A stretch of 5,339 bases of DNA from Microcoleaceae cyanobacterium UBA9251 (GCA_003542015.1 DPLL01000077.1:284-5622), one strand, 5' to 3'. Shown: positions 1 to 5,310, counted from the first letter of the stretch. The notes: generated by a model not told the origin, from the letters alone. Made by a program: numbers and translations.

Positions 1-35
1 GTAGCATCGGAATTATTCAGATCTCTATTCTCTCC

Positions 36-62
36 CTCTGTGTCCTCTGTGTTCTCTGCGGT
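36..62. repeat. Imperfect nonamer tandem repeat (three CTCTGTGTC-like units)
   Basis: Three consecutive 9-base units are readable: CTCTGTGTC (36-44), CTCTGTGTT (45-53) and CTCTGCGGT (54-62). A related but weaker pyrimidine-rich stretch precedes them (24-35). Similar CTCTGTGTCCTCTGTG strings occur in intergenic DNA of many filamentous cyanobacteria (from memory). No reading frame of interest crosses it, so it is taken as non-coding repeat DNA. Confidence 0.6.
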
Positions 63-138
63 TAAATCATTCCGGTACAACCCGAAACGATATTCTAGGC
101 CTGAATTATTCTGATCGTCACTGTTCGTCTCAGTAAAG

Positions 139-180
139 CCAATTACCAATTCCCCATTCCCCATTACCAATTGCCAATTA
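139..180. repeat. Heptamer short tandem repeat (STRR-like), six units
   Basis: Exactly six contiguous heptamers fill 42 bases: CCAATTA, CCAATTC, CCCATTC, CCCATTA, CCAATTG and CCAATTA. They fit the consensus CCMATTN, with substitutions confined mainly to positions 3 and 7. This matches the short tandemly repeated repetitive (STRR) sequences described in heterocystous and other filamentous cyanobacteria, and it is a strong clue to the host group. No function can be read from it. Confidence 0.85.
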
Positions 181-200
181 TTGATCAGACATAAAAATAG

Positions 201-240
201 CTGCGGTGACATAACCTGGTTTACACCTGACACTCCGCAG
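201..240 (+). other. Bulged inverted repeat upstream of the DsbA-like gene
   Basis: CTGCGGTG (201-208) pairs with CACtCCGCAG (231-240) through an 8-bp stem with one bulged T. The enclosed region holds two ACCTG copies (214-218 and 225-229) whose starts are 11 bases apart. The structure overlaps the candidate -35 box at 220-225. It could therefore be an operator, a DNA structure at the promoter, or chance; its position just upstream of the predicted transcription start argues against a 5'-UTR RNA element. Confidence 0.35.
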
Positions 241-248
241 GATTAAAT
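220..248 (+). promoter_or_regulatory. Candidate sigma70-type promoter for the DsbA-like gene
   Basis: TTTACA (220-225) matches the -35 consensus at 5 of 6 positions. After a 17-base spacer, TTAAAT (243-248) matches the -10 consensus at 4 of 6. Initiation would fall near 255, about 30 bases before the start codon. This is a match by eye only; no transcription data support it. Confidence 0.3.
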
Positions 249-284
249 GTAGGATTAAGTGTTGCCTTGAATTAGGAAAAAAAG

Positions 285-1067
285 ATGAACATATCCTCTA
301 TTTGGCGAAAAGTTCGCAGCCAGCAAGCCTTTTGCTTGGCTGCACTGCTGTCAGTTTGTCTGGTATTCATCGGTTGTTCGCCCACCCAGTCAGCCGGTGG
401 TAATCCAGTCGATCCCAAGTTAAAAGAGCAAGTCTTGCAGATTATCCGCGAAAACCCGCAAGCAATTTTAGAGTCGGTACAAGCGTACCAGCAGCAACAG
501 CAAGATTCTCTCAAAGCTGCGCGACAATCATTTTTCGATCAAATGAACAGCAGTCCCAAATCGGCGATCGGCGATTCTCCCACAACTGGTGCCGCCTCGC
601 AACAGATTGTACTGTTAGAATTTTCCGATTTTCAATGTCCGTTTTGTGCGCGGGCTCACGATACTGTCAAGCAGTTTATGGCCAAACACCAAGACCAAGT
701 TACTTTAGCCTACAAACATTTTCCCTTGACTTCAATTCACCCTCAAGCCCTACCAGCAGCTAAAGCAGCCTGGGCTGCCGGACAGCAGGGCAAATTCTGG
801 GAATATTACAGCGCGTTGTTCGAGGGACAAAAACAGTTAGGTGAAGACTTGTACCCAGCGATCGCCCAAAAACTCAATCTCAAATTAGATAAATTCAACA
901 CCGATCGCAACAGCCAGAGCGCCGAAGCAGCCATTCAAAAAGACTTGCAACTCGCTCAATCATTGGGAATAGAAGGCACTCCATTCTTTATTATGAACGG
1001 CAAAACTTTCTCAGGGGCGATCGAGCTGGCTGAGATGGAAAATATTCTCGCCTCTGTCTCTAAATAG
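285..1067 (+). CDS. DsbA-family thiol:disulfide oxidoreductase, predicted lipoprotein
   Basis: A 260-residue thioredoxin-fold protein predicted to make or rearrange disulfide bonds outside the cytoplasm. Residues 12-31 form a hydrophobic signal segment ending in a lipobox (F-I-G-C), so Cys31 is the likely lipidated residue and the protein would be membrane-anchored. Residues 45-80 (LKEQVLQIIRENPQAILE, then a Gln-rich stretch) resemble the helical N-terminal domain of ScsC/Com1-type proteins. The catalytic domain runs from about 107 to 258: a beta strand with LEFSDFQ, the CPFC redox motif at 118-121, the helical insertion, and the cis-proline loop GTPF at 231-234 (Pro233). All elements of a working DsbA fold are present. 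AGGA at 274-277, seven bases before ATG, supports this start. The gene stands alone and converges on rpe. Oxidase versus isomerase activity, and the redox partner (often a VKOR/DsbB protein in cyanobacteria), cannot be read from the sequence. Confidence 0.92.
   Translation: MNISSIWRKVRSQQAFCLAALLSVCLVFIGCSPTQSAGGNPVDPKLKEQVLQIIRENPQAILESVQAYQQQQQDSLKAARQSFFDQMNSSPKSAIGDSPTTGAASQQIVLLEFSDFQCPFCARAHDTVKQFMAKHQDQVTLAYKHFPLTSIHPQALPAAKAAWAAGQQGKFWEYYSALFEGQKQLGEDLYPAIAQKLNLKLDKFNTDRNSQSAEAAIQKDLQLAQSLGIEGTPFFIMNGKTFSGAIELAEMENILASVSK
858..865. repeat. HIP1 octamer GCGATCGC
   Basis: This is the only exact copy of the highly iterated palindrome HIP1 (GCGATCGC) seen here. It lies inside the DsbA-like gene. 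The core CGATCG also occurs at 565, 902, 1018, 1204, 1252, 1699, 1831, 1909, 2074, 2440 and 2688, and twice in the LCP gene. The enrichment is a cyanobacterial genome signature, with no local role inferred. Confidence 0.8.
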
Positions 1068-1081
1068 TCTCACATCATCAA

Positions 1082-1141
1082 GAGGCAGAGCCTCCCTGAG
1101 CTGCCTTCCCAGCCTGGAGGGCTGGGAACGAGAACAACTCG
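1082..1141. repeat. Interspersed hairpin repeat between convergent genes; possible bidirectional terminator
   Basis: Three inverted repeats lie in tandem. GAGGC-AGA-GCCTC spans 1082-1094. TTCCCAGCC (1106-1114) pairs perfectly with GGCTGGGAA (1120-1128) around a 5-base loop. CGAG-AACAA-CTCG spans 1129-1141. The pattern AGGCAGAGCCTC...CCCAGCC..GGCTGGGAACGAG recalls an intergenic repeat common in filamentous cyanobacteria (from memory). It sits in the 86-base gap between the 3' ends of the DsbA-like gene and rpe, where it could end transcription in both directions. The plus strand has no T-run; the minus strand has TTTTTC (from 1148 down to 1143), but upstream of the hairpins for rpe transcription. 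Termination is therefore only inferred. Confidence 0.6.
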
Positions 1142-1153
1142 AAAAATCTCTGA

Positions 1154-1855
1154 TTAAACTGCCGCCAACTCAGGAGTCGGGCGCTTGCTGTGGCGGATAC
1201 CCTCGATCGCACCTGCGTAATCTGAAGCCTTAAACACAGCAGAACCGGCGACGATCGCATTTGCGCCCGCTTCCAGAACCTGCCAAGTATTATCCACCTT
1301 CAAACCGCCATCCACCTCAATCCAAGGATCAAGACCCTTCTCATCGCACATTTGGCGCAACTTGCGAATTTTCGGCAACACAGTCGGAATAAAACTTTGA
1401 CCCCCAAAGCCCGGATTGACACTCATAATCAGCACCAAATCGCAAAGTTCCAGCACGTACTCAATCAAATCCAGGGGTGTCGAAGGATTGAGAACCACAC
1501 CAGCCTGCTTGCCCAATTCCCGAATTTGACCGAGAGTGCGGTGCAAGTGTGGCGAAGCGTTATGCTCGGCGTGAACCGAAATAATGTCAGCACCAGCCTT
1601 CGCGAAGTCCTCAACATACTTCTCCGGTTCCACAATCATCAAGTGGACATCGATGATTTTGCTAGTAACAGGACGAATTGCCTCAACAATCAGCGGTCCG
1701 ATCGTAATATTAGGAACAAAGCGACCATCCATCACATCTACGTGAATCCAGTCAGCCCCAGCTTGATCGACAGCTTGAATCTCTGCTCCGAGACGGCTAA
1801 AATCGGCTGATAATATGGATGGAGCAATAACGATCGGTTTTTGGGATTTGGTCAT
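1154..1855 (-). CDS. rpe: Ribulose-phosphate 3-epimerase
   Basis: A cytoplasmic TIM-barrel enzyme that interconverts D-ribulose 5-phosphate and D-xylulose 5-phosphate. It regenerates RuBP in the Calvin cycle and serves the pentose phosphate pathway. All family signatures are visible over 233 residues, close to the usual length: [10 protein letters not shown] (10-19, with substrate-contacting Ser13 and Ser16 region), HVDVMDG (38-44), DVHLMI (69-74), SVHAEH (93-98), [10 protein letters not shown] (144-153) and EVDGGL (180-185). The phosphate-binding GS (204-205) follows. His38, Asp40, His71 and Asp182 match the metal ligands, with Asp40 and Asp182 as the acid/base pair. Nothing essential is missing. 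The ATG at 1855-1853 gives the conserved N-terminus; an AGGAG lies 13 bases upstream (1873-1869 on the minus strand), a rather long spacing. The gene is divergent from the membrane-protein gene and convergent with the DsbA-like gene. Confidence 0.97.
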   Translation of the reverse strand: MTKSQKPIVIAPSILSADFSRLGAEIQAVDQAGADWIHVDVMDGRFVPNITIGPLIVEAIRPVTSKIIDVHLMIVEPEKYVEDFAKAGADIISVHAEHNASPHLHRTLGQIRELGKQAGVVLNPSTPLDLIEYVLELCDLVLIMSVNPGFGGQSFIPTVLPKIRKLRQMCDEKGLDPWIEVDGGLKVDNTWQVLEAGANAIVAGSAVFKASDYAGAIEGIRHSKRPTPELAAV

Positions 1856-2039
1856 GGCTAAGTCTGTTCTCCTGTCTCCTGTGCTGTATCCAGTCTATCA
1901 AAATGCGGCGATCGGGCCCGAAAAGTTGTGAATAATCAGTTAGTAGGGGCTGGCCCGGCCCAGAAATTTTGCCCATAACCGACAAATTTTGTGCAAAAAC
2001 AGCCCTTTTATCGGAATTTTGAGTTTTGAGCGATTAATT
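1856..2039. promoter_or_regulatory. Divergent intergenic region, rpe and membrane-protein gene
   Basis: Because the two flanking genes point away from each other, this 184-base gap must carry both of their promoters unless either is read from further away. No convincing -35/-10 pair was found for either direction. Visible features are CGATCG at 1909-1914 followed by GGGCCC, a GC-rich block at 1946-1963, and repeated AAATTTTG strings (1964-1971 and 1984-1991). None can be assigned a function. Confidence 0.4.
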
Positions 2040-2414
2040 ATGAAAAATACAGATCCGCTAGAAAATCCTGACCTCGATCGTGCAAGTCTGTTTGTATTAA
2101 TGATTCCAGTCATCGGCTTTTTTCCCTCCCTGTGGACGCTTTACCGCCGTCAAGGCAGCCCCGAACGCAAAGCCATCAGCCGCTTGGCAATAGCCCTTGC
2201 TGTTAGTTGGCTTTTAGGACATATTCTTTTAGAAGCTGGAGCCATTTCTACGGAATCTTGGACACTTCCCCTGTTATTAATGAGTAGCCTGTTGACAACC
2301 AGCTATTTCATTGTTGCTCTAGGACTGATGGTTCGCCTGTGGAAACGCCAACCGCTCTGGTTGCCCGGAATTAGCCGCGTAGCCGAACAATTGATCGGCA
2401 AACATCTATCCTAA
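2040..2414 (+). CDS. Small conserved-type membrane protein of unknown function
   Basis: A 124-residue protein with three predicted membrane helices at about 17-35, 47-68 and 76-99. They are linked by a short basic loop (YRRQGSPERK, 35-44) and a short loop after a Glu-containing helix end (LLEAGA, 63-68). The tail (100-124: LWKRQPLWLPGISRVAEQLIGKHLS) is basic and probably cytoplasmic by the positive-inside rule. No catalytic or binding motif is recognised. It resembles small hypothetical membrane proteins of filamentous cyanobacteria, but no named family can be given. ATG at 2040 is preferred because it gives a normal acidic N-terminus; an in-frame TTG at 1989 would add 17 residues with no ribosome-binding site. 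The site before the ATG is also weak (a lone GAG). Its stop codon lies within an inverted repeat. Confidence 0.75.
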   Translation: MKNTDPLENPDLDRASLFVLMIPVIGFFPSLWTLYRRQGSPERKAISRLAIALAVSWLLGHILLEAGAISTESWTLPLLLMSSLLTTSYFIVALGLMVRLWKRQPLWLPGISRVAEQLIGKHLS

Positions 2415-2430
2415 ATTAGGGTAATTTAGG
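2410..2430 (+). terminator. Perfect 9-bp inverted repeat over the stop codon, possible terminator
   Basis: CCTAAATTA (2410-2418) is followed by GGG and then TAATTTAGG (2422-2430), a perfect 9-bp stem with a 3-base loop. The stop codon TAA (2412-2414) of the membrane-protein gene lies in the left arm. There is no T-run after it and the stem is AT-rich, so intrinsic termination is uncertain. It may instead stabilise the 3' end of the transcript. Confidence 0.4.
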
Positions 2431-3639
2431 TGTTAAACTCGATCGGATTATCCCTGGATTTTACCGTACATTACCGGACACAAGCCCCATAAACTTTTAT
2501 ACCCAAAAAAATATGATGGTTGTTGAAAGACATTACATAGACAGACAGCATCAGTTTGATCGACGGTTTGATGACTTATCCTTCCTGTCAAAAAATCTCT
2601 ACAAGCATGGTAACTATTGGATGAGGCAACACTTTTTTAAGTCGGGGCCGAGGGTGGGAGCGGGTTTAAATCTCAAACAGTTATATGCGATCGTCAAACC
2701 CACAGACGACTATAAATCCTTACCAGCAAAAGTTAGCAATCAAGTTCTCAAAAAAGTTATTCACGATTGGTCAGCTTGGCAAAAGGCGAGGGGGGCTTAT
2801 TACCGGGAGATAGATCAATTTTCAGCCCGCCCCAAAATCCCCAAATACAAACATAAAACCTGCGGAGGTAACTGGTTAATTTACGATCACCAATCCCTTG
2901 GACAAAGAGGTAAAAAGAAAAATAACGGGCGACTTCATTTATCTCAAACCGACATCATAATTGCCACCAAAGCACAAGATGTCATAAAGGTAAGGATAGT
3001 TCCAAAAACCGCAACCTACATATTTGAGGTTGTTTATGAAAAGCCTGTTACCCTTGTGGATTTAAACCCCAAACTCATAGCAGGTATAGATTTAGGGATT
3101 GATAACCTCGTGGCCATTGCCACGAACAAGCCGACATTTACTCCAACTCTCTATGATGGAAAACATCTCAAATCTATCAATCAAGGTTTCAATAAGCGCC
3201 TCGCCTTTTTACAGTCGCAAATTGAAAAAGGGAAATATACCACGCGCCAAATTCAGCAAATCACCTTGAAGCGAAACAAGCGAGTAGAAAACTACCTTCA
3301 TCAAACCAGCAGTTTAATTGTCAAGCGCTTGGTGGACGAGGCAATAAGGCAGTTAGTAATTGGCAAAAATGTGGGGTGGAAACAAAATTTAGAGTTAGGG
3401 AAAAAAACGAATCAGACCTTTTGTTCAATTCCTCATGCCAAGCTGATAGAAATGATCGCCTACAAAGCTGAGTTAGTGGGTATCAAGGTAACAGTTACAG
3501 AAGCATCTTATACAAGTAAGTGCAGCTTTTTGGATTTAGAGCCTGTCGGTAAGCAAGAGTCTTACCAGGGTAAGAGAGTGTTTCGCGGGTTGTTTCGATA
3601 AGTGCGTGGAACGCTGATTAATGAGTAGTGTGAATGCAG

Positions 3640-3770
3640 CATTAAATATGATTAGAAAAGTAAGCTGCAACTCACCCTTTCAGGGGTGCAGCAACCGTTT
3701 AGAGGTGTTTGCAGTTTCACCTGTGCGGGTTTCACCTGTACGAAAAACCACGCAAAAAGTCCGGTGTCAA
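3640..3770 (+). ncRNA. Candidate omega (guide) RNA scaffold at the tnpB 3' end
   Basis: In TnpB systems the guide RNA is made from the 3' end of tnpB through the element's right end, and the guide is the flanking DNA. This segment has that position and is rich in stems. GCTG (3664-3667) and CACCC (3673-3677) pair with GGGTG and CAGC (3684-3692), leaving a 5-base bulge. AGGTG (3703-3707) can pair with either of two CACCT copies. TGCGGGTTT pairs with AAACC-A-CGCA (3724-3754). If TCAA (3767-3770) is the right end, the guide would start with GCATTGCCCGG at 3771. The 5' limit is a guess, and expression is unknown. Confidence 0.4.
3714..3739 (+). repeat. 11-base direct repeat GTTTCACCTGT, two copies
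   Basis: GTTTCACCTGT occurs at 3714-3724 and 3729-3739, a 15-base period. In the third TnpB frame it encodes V-S-P-V-R-V-S-P-V-R, so the repeat falls on codon boundaries. It also gives two alternative partners for AGGTG in the putative guide RNA. Confidence 0.7.
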
Positions 3771-3787
3771 GCATTGCCCGGTTTTTT
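3754..3787 (+). terminator. Terminator-like hairpin with T6 tract after the tnpB remnant
   Basis: CCGG (3761-3764) pairs with CCGG (3778-3781), with an inner CAA/TTG pairing (3768-3770 with 3774-3776). The stem is followed directly by six Ts (3782-3787). AAAAA at 3754-3758 can pair with the T-run, so it could act in both directions. The stem is short and interrupted. It would end transcription of the tnpB region before the LCP gene. Confidence 0.45.
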
Positions 3788-3817
3788 GTGAACTGTATCT
3801 TAAGAACCCTTAGCCTA

Positions 3818-3846
3818 TTGATTGATTGCGTCTTCAGGTAGATACT
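3818..3846 (+). promoter_or_regulatory. Candidate promoter for the LCP gene
   Basis: TTGATT (3818-3823) and GATACT (3841-3846) are separated by 17 bases and each matches the sigma70 hexamers at 4 of 6 positions. It lies after the T-run and about 50 bases before the GTG start, with GAGG (3885-3888) as ribosome-binding site. This is a weak match, chosen mainly for its position. Confidence 0.25.
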
Positions 3847-3894
3847 ACAAATTGCCATGATCTTTTTTTATTCTTATTGTGTGTGAGGAAGCCA

Positions 3895-5301
3895 GTGTCA
3901 GCTCAAAAAATTCCTAATCAAGACCCTACCAAACAACCAGCTACTCATCCCTCAACCAGAAAATCTTCCCAGCCCCACCAGGGCCGTTGGTTGGGATTTA
4001 GTTTTGGTTTAGCTGGAGTCGCCATGCTCTCAGCCACCGCCGGAGCCCTGCTAGCTGTGTCGCTTTCGACAACCCCGCTTCAGCAGCAGAAGTTGAGCCC
4101 TGAAGAAGCGGCGGTGTTTTCTCAAGGCGATATGGCGAAGCTCAGCATGAAAATGCCAGAGCTCACCCGCCCAGTTAATATTTTAGTTTTAGGACTTAAG
4201 GTTCTGAGTTCAGACATCGACGGCCATCCCGACAAGGCTCAGGGATACGATGTCTGGCAAAATTCTTTTAAGGGGTTAACCGATACCATGCTGCTGGTTA
4301 GGTTCGACCCTCAAAATAAAAAGTTAAGCGTGCTTTCTATTCCGCGAGATACCCGCACTTATGTTGAAGGCAGGGGCCTGGTCAAAATCAACGAAGCCAA
4401 TTACTATGGCGGCCCGGCTTCGTCAGCCAAGTCAGTCAGTGGACTCCTTGGTGGTGTGGGAATTGACCGCTATGTCACAGTTAATATTCAAGGCATAAAA
4501 AGCTTGGTCGATGCCCTTGGCGGGATTACGATGAATGTCCCTAAAGACATGAAGTATACCGATGAAAGCCAGCATTTATATATAGATTTAAAGGCGGGCA
4601 AGCAGCATCTGAGCGGCGAACAAATCGTGCATTATTTACTTTACCGCCATGACGATTTGGGTGACATTGGGCGAGTGCAGCGGCAACAATTGTTGATGCG
4701 GGCTTTTGTGGAACAGGAAGTTAATGTAGGCTTGCTGTCTCGACTGCCGAAGATTTTGTCGGTGATTCAGTCTCACCTTGACACAAATTTAAGTATTGAG
4801 GAATTGGTAGCTTTGGCTGGTTTTGCTGCTCAAACCGATCGTTCTAGCGTCCAGATGTTGATGGTTCCCGGCAAGTTTAGCGATCCCAAGGATTACAAGG
4901 CTAGTTACTGGTTGCCCGATCAAAGTGCGATCGAAACTATGGTGGCAGAACATTTTGACTTCGGTCAAAATACTTGGCAAATTGAGAATGCTGATGCGAC
5001 TTTTCTGAAGGTGTCTATTCAAGATAGTACGGGCGACCAAGCTGCTGTTGAAGATTTTGTCAAGACTTTGACTCGGGCTGGCTATCGGAATGTTCAGGTT
5101 TATAAGGATTGGCCCGAACCGTTGGAGGTAACTACTCTAGTGGCTCAAGATGGCGATGTTAAAGGTGCTCAAGCGATTCGCCAGTCTTTGGGTTTTGGGG
5201 AAGTGCTGGTTGAGAGTACGGGTTCTTTGCAATCCGATGTGACAATCAGATTGGGCAAGGATTGGTTGAGTAAAAAGTCTCAGTCAGGCCGAGGATTTTA
5301 A
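3895..5301 (+). CDS. LytR-CpsA-Psr (LCP) family cell-envelope glycopolymer ligase with LytR_C domain
   Basis: LCP proteins transfer lipid-linked (undecaprenyl pyrophosphate) glycopolymers to peptidoglycan, acting on the outer face of the cytoplasmic membrane. Here 468 residues are predicted: a Pro/Gln/Ser/Thr-rich cytoplasmic tail (1-32), one membrane segment (about 34-58), the LCP catalytic domain (about 93-273), a helical linker (280-365) and a C-terminal LytR_C-like domain (about 369-455). Motifs visible are NILVLG (95-100), LTDTMLLV (128-135, Asp130), SIPRDTR (148-154, Arg151), KINEANYYGG (164-173) and YRHDDLGDIGRVQRQQ (250-265). The last holds the Arg and Asp residues that bind pyrophosphate and metal in this family. 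GTG at 3895 is chosen because AGGA (3886-3889) lies 5 bases upstream; an in-frame TTG at 3826 would add 23 unlikely residues. Cyanobacteria lack classical teichoic acids, so the substrate is probably a cell-wall polysaccharide; this is inference. The gene looks intact and singly transcribed. Confidence 0.93.
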   Translation: MSAQKIPNQDPTKQPATHPSTRKSSQPHQGRWLGFSFGLAGVAMLSATAGALLAVSLSTTPLQQQKLSPEEAAVFSQGDMAKLSMKMPELTRPVNILVLGLKVLSSDIDGHPDKAQGYDVWQNSFKGLTDTMLLVRFDPQNKKLSVLSIPRDTRTYVEGRGLVKINEANYYGGPASSAKSVSGLLGGVGIDRYVTVNIQGIKSLVDALGGITMNVPKDMKYTDESQHLYIDLKAGKQHLSGEQIVHYLLYRHDDLGDIGRVQRQQLLMRAFVEQEVNVGLLSRLPKILSVIQSHLDTNLSIEELVALAGFAAQTDRSSVQMLMVPGKFSDPKDYKASYWLPDQSAIETMVAEHFDFGQNTWQIENADATFLKVSIQDSTGDQAAVEDFVKTLTRAGYRNVQVYKDWPEPLEVTTLVAQDGDVKGAQAIRQSLGFGEVLVESTGSLQSDVTIRLGKDWLSKKSQSGRGF

Positions 5302-5310
5302 ACATAGTAT

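Larger units (their letters stand above)
2475..3770 (+). mobile_element. IS200/IS605-superfamily element, tnpB-only (IS1341-like), degenerate
   Basis: The element is recognised by its TnpB gene and a structured 3' region; no TnpA Y1 transposase is present in the window. The proposed ends are inferred. The left end follows TTAC at 2471-2474, and the right end is TCAA at 3767-3770; these are the cleavage tetranucleotides known for IS608-type elements. The motif CCGGnnnCAAGC spans both proposed ends (2474-2485 and 3761-3772). Just inside the right end, TGCGGGTTT (3724-3732) pairs with AAACC-A-CGCA (3745-3754), a 9-bp stem with one bulged A, like a right-end hairpin. No comparable hairpin is clear at the left end, so the left boundary is less secure. 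The element could not move by itself and would need TnpA supplied from elsewhere. Confidence 0.55.
2513..3791 (+). pseudogene. tnpB: RNA-guided nuclease TnpB (transposon accessory protein), C-terminally broken
   Basis: TnpB proteins are omega-RNA-guided RuvC nucleases carried by IS200/IS605 elements. The open frame 2513-3601 gives 362 residues: the N-terminal helical region (VVERHYI...FLSKNLY...RQHFF, 3-42), the wedge region, RuvC-I GIDLGIDNLV (191-200, Asp193), LVIGKN (281-286) and YKAELVGI (317-324). It then reads TEASYTSKCSFLDLEP (329-344) and the conserved RGLFR (358-362), and stops at TAA 3599-3601. The family normally continues as S-A-D-G-T-L-I-N-A-D-V-N-A-A. Here SA is at 3601-3606 in one frame, GTLIN at 3608-3622 in the original frame (then TAG 3626-3628), and VNAALNMIRKV at 3630-3662 in the third. 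That frame runs on through SPVRVSPVR to TGA at 3789-3791. The RuvC-III Asp codon is replaced by AGT. Several small indels have thus inactivated the nuclease. No clear ribosome-binding site precedes ATG-ATG (2513/2516). Confidence 0.85.

Noticed and set aside
139..180. Heptamer array considered as a CRISPR
   Set aside because: The units are contiguous 7-mers with no spacers and no cas gene nearby.
272..514. Minus-strand Cys-rich open frame opposite the DsbA-like N-terminus
   Set aside because: The Cys residues come from reading the signal-peptide and Gln/Ala codons backwards; no start signal.
1352..1810. Open frame of 152 codons on the plus strand inside rpe
   Set aside because: It lies wholly opposite the strongly conserved rpe gene, and its translation shows no recognisable motif; it is an antisense shadow.
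1797..1985. Minus-strand open frame overlapping the rpe start
   Set aside because: It runs out of frame into the certain rpe coding region and shows no domain or ribosome-binding site.
1989..2039. TTG start adding 17 residues to the membrane protein
   Set aside because: There is no ribosome-binding site, and the extra residues do not look like a signal or helix; ATG at 2040 gives a normal N-terminus.
2361..2368. TTGCCCGG in the membrane-protein gene, also present in the putative guide (3774-3781)
   Set aside because: Only eight bases match and there is no adjacent TTAC; chance is a sufficient explanation.
3652..3858. Minus-strand open frame of 68 codons opposite the tnpB 3' end
   Set aside because: It overlaps the guide-RNA and terminator-like region, has no ribosome-binding site and no motif; explained by the tnpB remnant on the other strand.
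3826..3894. TTG start adding 23 residues to the LCP protein
   Set aside because: The GAGGA site at 3885-3889 places translation at GTG 3895, and the extra residues would overlap the candidate promoter.
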